Positions 40,503 to 44,253 of a DNA stretch of 44,253 nt are shown here, one piece after another. Below the pieces are notes generated by a model that did no database searches, was not told the DNA's origin, and worked only from the letters and a program-made list of their open reading frames with translations. The DNA comes from Vulcanimicrobiota bacterium. Lineage in GTDB: Bacteria > Vulcanimicrobiota > Vulcanimicrobiia > Eremiobacterales > Eremiobacteraceae. How positions within the stretch are numbered: position 1 is the first letter of the stretch; each line of letters opens with the position of its first letter. The stretch lies in contig JAFAHD010000039.1 in assembly GCA_019237415.1 (NCBI GenBank), positions 1 to 44,253 of the forward strand, given 5' to 3'. A program made the translations under genes and the position numbers.

Positions 40503-42095
40503 GATGAAGCGCCCGCCGGAATAATCCAGGAAGACCGCGCCGAATTTCGAGAGCACGGCGGCTCCCAGCAGGCCGTCGGACGTTGACGGCGTGAACGCGC
40601 CGGTCGGCTGCAGCACGATCTCCGTGAAGACGCGATCGACCGCGAAGTGACCCAAGTTGAGACGGGAGACGTAGCTCGTCTTCACGCGAATGGAGCCGCC
40701 GGCGCCGCTCGCTTGCGTCAGATCGCCGAAGAACATCGACGGATCCGGCTGCTGCGTGCTCCGTGGATCGACGAACGTCTCCGATGCGAGATCGCCGGGG
40801 CGCATGAAATCTTTTTGATGAGCCAGCGCGAAATCGCTGTAGACGATGAGCCCCGAATTGCTGCCCGTGTCGATCGTAAACGTTGCGGGATCGCTGTCGC
40901 CGAGTGTGGCCGGTACGTGCGGCACGCGGCTTGACTCATCGAGTGTAAGCACGACACCGGTGCCTGAATACGAGAATTTGTCGGGCGAAATAAGCCGCAG
41001 GCGTGAGCGGCCGTAGTCGATGCGCGCGACGACTTGCGCAAGCACGTCGTAGCCGAGGATGCCGGTGATGCCGAAACCTCGGATCTGGCCCGGAAGTCCC
41101 AGCGGCACCGCCTCGAAGACGAAGGGTGCGAAATGCACGCCGGCGATCTCGAGCGCATCGGCGCGCGCGAGCGTCCCTTGCAGCAGCTTCGCGCCGGCCA
41201 CGCGCGTACTGCCCGCCATCGGAAGCTTGAGCGCGCGCGCCTCGTCGGCGTCGATGAGCGACGCCGAGCTGCCTGAGTCCAGCAAGAACTTCACCGGCGT
41301 GCCGTTGACCTTCGCGTCGATCACGATAAGTCCGAGCGGAGACGTGAAATCGATGTTGACGTCCGATATGCCGGCTGGGAACGCCGCCTGGCGCTGCGGC
41401 GGTGGTTCGAAATCCATTGACGCGAGCGGCGCGAACGTGACGGACGTCAGCGTCGTGGTGATCGACTGGTCCTGGGTCGCATCGACCGTCTTCGTCGGCA
41501 CCGACAACCCGTCGAAGGTCTGATATTGGAGATAGCGCACGCTGCGTCCGGCGATATCGACGCCGTACACGAGGGCCGTGCGCGCATCGGCATACAGCAC
41601 GCCGTCGTAGCCGGCGATCTTCGCATGCAGCCGCGTGACTGCGCGGCCGTCGACCGTCGCCGGGCCGTCCAGCGTCCACTCGATGTCCGGATCGAGCAAC
41701 GTGCTGTTGAACCCGACCAAGCGCGACATGAGCGAGCGCTTGCCCTCGAGCGGACGCACGATAACGTTGCCGTTGACGTCTTGGACCCAACGCATCGTGT
41801 CCGTGTCGCCGTCGCGTTGCGGGCCGAACGGGCTCATGAACTCGGCGCGCCAATGGCCGTGGACGTCGGCGCTCTCGCTAAAGGGCGTGTCAGTGCCGTT
41901 TTGCGACACGATGCCAGTCCACGATGCGCCGGGGCCCGCGAGATGTCCGAGCGCGCGCCGGTGCCGATCGAGCAAATCGTCGAGTTGGGCGTTGCGGACG
42001 GCGGACGGCGGACCCGAAGGCGACGCCGTCGGAGCCGGCGACACCGCGGCCAGCATGAGCGCCGCGCTGACGCCGCCAATCCAGACGGCCATCAT
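40491..42095 (-). CDS. Exported aspartyl protease with two retropepsin-like lobes
   Basis: A 534-aa protein: signal peptide about 1-24, an N-terminal beta-rich domain (about 35-235) like LolA-type or outer-membrane lipoprotein-sorting folds (WRAEFMSPFGPQRDGDTDTMRWVQDVNGNV), then two aspartyl-protease lobes. The first has FLLDSGSSASL (D273) and GILGYDVL; the second has TIDTGSNSGL (D409) and SDGLLGAAVLSKFGAVFLDYSGG. Two D-S/T-G motifs in one chain suggest a self-contained, pepsin-like arrangement from a tandem retropepsin pair. Start ATG 42095 (or 42092). Its start codon shares CATG with the GNAT gene. Confidence 0.88.
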   Translation of the reverse strand: MMAVWIGGVSAALMLAAVSPAPTASPSGPPSAVRNAQLDDLLDRHRRALGHLAGPGASWTGIVSQNGTDTPFSESADVHGHWRAEFMSPFGPQRDGDTDTMRWVQDVNGNVIVRPLEGKRSLMSRLVGFNSTLLDPDIEWTLDGPATVDGRAVTRLHAKIAGYDGVLYADARTALVYGVDIAGRSVRYLQYQTFDGLSVPTKTVDATQDQSITTTLTSVTFAPLASMDFEPPPQRQAAFPAGISDVNIDFTSPLGLIVIDAKVNGTPVKFLLDSGSSASLIDADEARALKLPMAGSTRVAGAKLLQGTLARADALEIAGVHFAPFVFEAVPLGLPGQIRGFGITGILGYDVLAQVVARIDYGRSRLRLISPDKFSYSGTGVVLTLDESSRVPHVPATLGDSDPATFTIDTGSNSGLIVYSDFALAHQKDFMRPGDLASETFVDPRSTQQPDPSMFFGDLTQASGAGGSIRVKTSYVSRLNLGHFAVDRVFTEIVLQPTGAFTPSTSDGLLGAAVLSKFGAVFLDYSGGRFILER

Positions 42096-42669
42096 GCGCA
42101 GACGTTCGCCGCGCAAAGCGGCTCCGACCTGGCTTGTCGGCCAGAAAGTCCGCCTGCGTCCGATCGAACCAGACGATGTCGAGATGCTGCAGCGCTGGAT
42201 CAACACATCGCCGGCTCGCGAATTCATTTTCAGACGCTTGCCCGTCTCGTTCGAGCAGGAGCGCGACTGGGCGGCTAACGCGGCGGTCAATCCAAATACG
42301 CCGGGCTACGTGATCCAGACGCTTGCGGGCGCCGACGTCGGCACGATCTCGCTGCACATCGAGGGCGCGCGGGCCACGCTTGGCATCGCGATCTACGAGC
42401 AGCGCTACTGGGCGCGCGGACTGGGAACGGATGCCGTACGCGTGCTGGTCGACGCGGCATTTCGCACGCGGCCGCTCGTGCGCATCGAACTGACGGTACT
42501 GCCCGACAACGCGCGCGCGATCGCTTGCTATGAACGCGCGGGATTCGCGCGCGAGGGCGTGATGCGCCGCTGGCTGTGGCGCGACGGCGAGTATTGCGAC
42601 GTCGTGCTCATGAGCATCGTGCACGACGATTGGGCTGCGACCCGCACGCCCCTTGCGAAGCGGCGTTGA
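42094..42669 (+). CDS. GNAT family N-acetyltransferase (RimJ/RimL-like)
   Basis: A 191-aa acetyltransferase of the Acetyltransf_3 group. Blocks: VRLRPIEPDDVEMLQRWINT, GTISLHIEGARATLGIAIYEQRYWARGLGTDAVRVLVDAAF with the acetyl-CoA-binding region around RYWARGLGTDA, and RIELTVLPDNARAIACYERAGFAREGVMRRWLWRDGEYCDVVLMSI. Substrate unknown (small amines or protein N-termini in relatives). The only good start is ATG 42094, which overlaps the divergent protease start. Confidence 0.92.
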   Translation: MRRRSPRKAAPTWLVGQKVRLRPIEPDDVEMLQRWINTSPAREFIFRRLPVSFEQERDWAANAAVNPNTPGYVIQTLAGADVGTISLHIEGARATLGIAIYEQRYWARGLGTDAVRVLVDAAFRTRPLVRIELTVLPDNARAIACYERAGFAREGVMRRWLWRDGEYCDVVLMSIVHDDWAATRTPLAKRR

Positions 42670-42690
42670 CGCGCACGTGACAAGCATGTT

Positions 42691-43191
42691 TCACATCGGC
42701 GGCCCAGCGTGCGTGTGGTACGGGTTTTCACCGGGCTGATAGAAGGTATTTGACTCCGCCGGGCAGTGCTTCACGGGGCAGTTCAGGACTGGATAGCCGG
42801 GAGCGTACGGGGCGCATGGACCTTGCGGGGCATCGAATACGACGAGCCCATCGCCCGCCAGCAGTGCGAAACGCAAATAGCCGTAGGTATCTTTGCTCTG
42901 CACCGCTCGGACTTGCGACAGCGCGTGCGCGGTCAGTTCCGGCACGCCCGGCTTGCCGATTTGCGCGACGGCGTAGTTCCACACGCCATGTTGAGGATCG
43001 CGGTCGCCCCAAGGCCGGCAAAACGCGCGTGGAAGATCAAGTGGGAGCGACGTCTGAGCTGGGAGCGGCGTTTGGACGGCCACGGCTATTGGTGTCAGCG
43101 ACCCATGTGTCGTTTGCGTCGAGCGAGCGCACGCTGCCAGCGCAACGAACGCGCACAACGCCATCGCGTGCCTCGCGCGGATGAGCGGCAT
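42691..43191 (-). CDS. Putative secreted lipoprotein, unknown function
   Basis: A 166-aa exported protein: signal with lipobox LAAC (Cys near residue 21; MALCAFVALAAC), a Thr/Pro-rich spacer, then a small domain with four or more cysteines (FCRPWGDRDPQHGVWNYAVAQIG, GPCAPYAPGYPVLNCPVKHCP) and an end rich in His and Pro. No family recognised. May start at ATG 43164 (MALCAF) rather than 43191. Confidence 0.62.
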   Translation of the reverse strand: MPLIRARHAMALCAFVALAACARSTQTTHGSLTPIAVAVQTPLPAQTSLPLDLPRAFCRPWGDRDPQHGVWNYAVAQIGKPGVPELTAHALSQVRAVQSKDTYGYLRFALLAGDGLVVFDAPQGPCAPYAPGYPVLNCPVKHCPAESNTFYQPGENPYHTHAGPPM

Positions 43192-43221
43192 CCTTTCAAC
43201 CCCGACGCGTGCTGCGCTGTC

Positions 43222-43950
43222 TTACGTATGCGCCGGCGCCGGACTGGCTGGTGCCGGCGTCGTGCCCGGCGCAGTCGCCTTGCCGGTGGGAGTTACGCCC
43301 GCAGGCGTTGACAGTGGGCCGGGCGTCGGCGGACCAGGCACCGTGGGCACCGGAATCGGCTGTCCCTGCGGCGTCGGCGGAGGCGTGAAGCACGGCCCCG
43401 GCTCGACTTGGACGTGGATGTTGTCTTTCAGGTCGTCAGTCGGCGCCGGCGCAGGTGTGGGTGTCGGTTCGCCGATGACGGGCGCGCAGGGCTGCGACGC
43501 GCCATAGACGTGGAGCGTCAGGCCCTTGCTGAGGTTTGCTTTCTCTTGTTTGCCGAAAAACGTCTTCGGGTACTTGTCGCGCAGCTCGAGCAAGTAATAC
43601 GTCGCCTTCTCTTGCCCGTCGTACGTCCAGACTTTGAGATACGCGTTGGTCAACAGATAGAGCGAGCGCGCGAGCTGGGGATCGTTCGGATACTTGCGCT
43701 GCCAGTCCAAGAGCGCATCTTCGGCCCATTGGATCTTCGTGATCACTACTTGGAACGTCGTATGGTCGCCGGCCATGATCGACGCGTCTTTGAGCGAGTT
43801 GTTGATCCCAAGATAGCTGAGCTTCATTCTGCCGAAATACTCGTCGGCAGGCGCCGTGCCGGCGGTTGCAGCACGCGATGGCGCGCTCAATGACCCCGCA
43901 ACCGCGGAAGCCGCGAGAAGCACGAGCACGATTGCGACACGGAACTTCAT
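43222..43950 (-). CDS. Secreted helical protein with Pro/Thr-rich tail
   Basis: A 242-aa exported protein: signal peptide about 1-28, then a helical domain (DEYFGRMKLSYLGINNSLKDA; IQWAEDALLDWQRKYPNDPQLARSLYLLTNAYLKVWT; ATYYLLELRDKYPKTFFGKQE) that looks TPR-like, then 90 residues rich in Pro, Thr and Ala. The tail resembles that of the protein at 2577-3266. Function unknown. Upstream of the lipoprotein gene on the same strand, downstream of selC. Confidence 0.68.
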   Translation of the reverse strand: MKFRVAIVLVLLAASAVAGSLSAPSRAATAGTAPADEYFGRMKLSYLGINNSLKDASIMAGDHTTFQVVITKIQWAEDALLDWQRKYPNDPQLARSLYLLTNAYLKVWTYDGQEKATYYLLELRDKYPKTFFGKQEKANLSKGLTLHVYGASQPCAPVIGEPTPTPAPAPTDDLKDNIHVQVEPGPCFTPPPTPQGQPIPVPTVPGPPTPGPLSTPAGVTPTGKATAPGTTPAPASPAPAHT

Positions 43951-43980
43951 TCTGGGCGCCCCCTAGATCGAACGTGGCCC

Positions 43981-44074
43981 TGGCGGGAGAAGATAGGAAT
44001 CGAACCTACCGATCCCCTTGCGAAGACCAACTGGTTTTGAAGACCAGCAGGGGCACCAGCCCCATGCTTCTCCC
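43981..44074 (-). tRNA. selC: Selenocysteine tRNA (anticodon TCA), encoded CCA end
   Basis: A 94-nt gene on the minus strand. The acceptor stem is 8 bp (GGGAGAAG with CTTCTCCC), the hallmark of bacterial tRNA-Sec. The anticodon arm is CTGGTCTTCAAAACCAG with anticodon TCA, which reads UGA. A long extra arm follows, then the T arm with GGTTCGATTCC. G73 and CCA are encoded. The D arm GGGGCTGGTGCCCC is long, as expected. It adjoins no selA, selB or selD inside this window; the gene to its left is a minus-strand secreted protein and to its right a phosphoesterase. Confidence 0.95.
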
Positions 44075-44115
44075 ACGCATGACGAAGGCTTGGTGCAACC
44101 CGCGCTCGGGGACCT

Positions 44116-44134
44116 CCTGCGCGTCGCGCGCAGG
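44116..44134. other. Perfect 8-bp hairpin between phosphoesterase and selC
   Basis: CCTGCGCG (44116-44123) pairs with CGCGCAGG (44127-44134) around TCG. No T-run on either side. It could help end the upstream transcript or mark processing of the tRNA precursor. Confidence 0.35.
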
Positions 44135-44142
44135 TGTGCGCG

Positions 44143-44253
44143 CTAGCGGCTGAAGATGTCGTTGCCCATAACCGCAAGCCCGGGTGCGCCCGCGTAGCCG
44201 AGATATGGGAGGCCGAAGATCGCTTCGATCGTTCGCAACGTCGAGTAGTGATT
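44143..44253 (-). CDS. C-terminal end of a phosphoesterase family protein (partial)
   Basis: The last 36 residues of a minus-strand gene cut by the window edge. NHYSTLRTIEAIFGLPYLGYAG followed by a short end VMGNDIFSR matches the C-terminal end of secreted acid phosphatase/phosphoesterases, where the HYSLLRTIE-FGLP segment is typical. It resembles the SSVVKLVNDVFGLPPLAGLPN block of the phosphoesterase at 19612-21489, so a second family member probably lies to the right. Direction places it upstream of selC. Confidence 0.75.
   Translation of the reverse strand, partial: NHYSTLRTIEAIFGLPYLGYAGAPGLAVMGNDIFSR

Noticed and set aside
1-44253. Selenoprotein genes with in-frame TGA
   Set aside because: Prompted by selC, I looked at genes ending in TGA for continued homology downstream. 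All recognised families here have normal lengths and C-termini, so none is a convincing selenoprotein.

Overview
The window is a gene-dense, high-GC (visibly around 62-66%) chromosomal segment. It has about 54 protein-coding genes, one tRNA gene (selenocysteine tRNA) and almost no intergenic space. Many genes start at GTG or TTG, and many neighbours overlap by exactly 4 nt (ATGA, GTGA or TTGA). The mix is that of an uncultured, probably diderm bacterium of a deep Terrabacteria-type lineage: split GcvPA/GcvPB, ScpA/ScpB, RbgA, Prp protease and proenzyme-type AdoMet decarboxylase, together with an HdeA-like protein, a DUF3455 protein, TatA and many secreted low-complexity proteins. I lean towards Candidatus Eremiobacterota (WPS-2) or a relative. 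This is inference; there is no rRNA to prove it. No insertion sequences, prophage or CRISPR array were seen.

Layout. 1-5.1 kb: an uncharacterised protein, ComM ATPase, and several small secreted proteins (glycine zipper, HdeA-like, NTF2-like, Tyr/Pro-rich). 5.2-9.2 kb: a ribose-type ABC transporter operon (binding protein, ATPase, permease) with a small fourth gene, preceded by a striking inverted repeat. 9.2-14.1 kb (minus strand): lepB, rbgA, rnhB, yraN, a Ser/Thr kinase, a two-helix membrane protein, a membrane-anchored universal stress protein and a LolA-like secreted protein, mostly joined by 4-nt overlaps. 14.3-17.1 kb: an MFS transporter, a small secreted protein, then rplS with a second lepB behind an attenuator-like leader. 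17.2-21.5 kb: DUF3455 protein/LysR regulator divergent pair, alpha-carbonic anhydrase, phosphoesterase. 21.6-25.2 kb: trmD, a TPR protein, tatA, a lytic transglycosylase, and rplU-prp. 25.4-27.6 kb: spermidine genes speH and speE, separated by a Tim44-like zinc-ribbon gene flanked by imperfect direct repeats, with a highly structured leader upstream of speH. 27.7-30.1 kb: beta-propeller lipoprotein and secreted serpin. 30.1-38.3 kb: glycine cleavage operon gcvT-gcvH-gcvPA-gcvPB, running on into a Nudix hydrolase, DUF3048 lipoprotein, scpA, scpB, methyltransferase. 38.3-42.7 kb: nfo, a second Tim44-like zinc-ribbon gene coupled to a PilZ gene, and a two-lobed aspartyl protease divergent from a GNAT acetyltransferase. 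42.7-44.25 kb: two secreted proteins, selC, and the 3' end of a second phosphoesterase.

How the genes relate. Housekeeping translation and secretion genes usually clustered as trmD-rplS-lepB-rbgA-rnhB-yraN-comM are all here, on one strand and in that order, but spread over 21 kb by inserted accessory genes. Metabolically the window covers sugar uptake, glycine oxidation to one-carbon units, and polyamine synthesis. The kinase/stress-protein operon, the PilZ protein and the Tim44-like proteins suggest envelope and stress signalling. The selC gene implies that this organism decodes UGA as selenocysteine somewhere in its genome.
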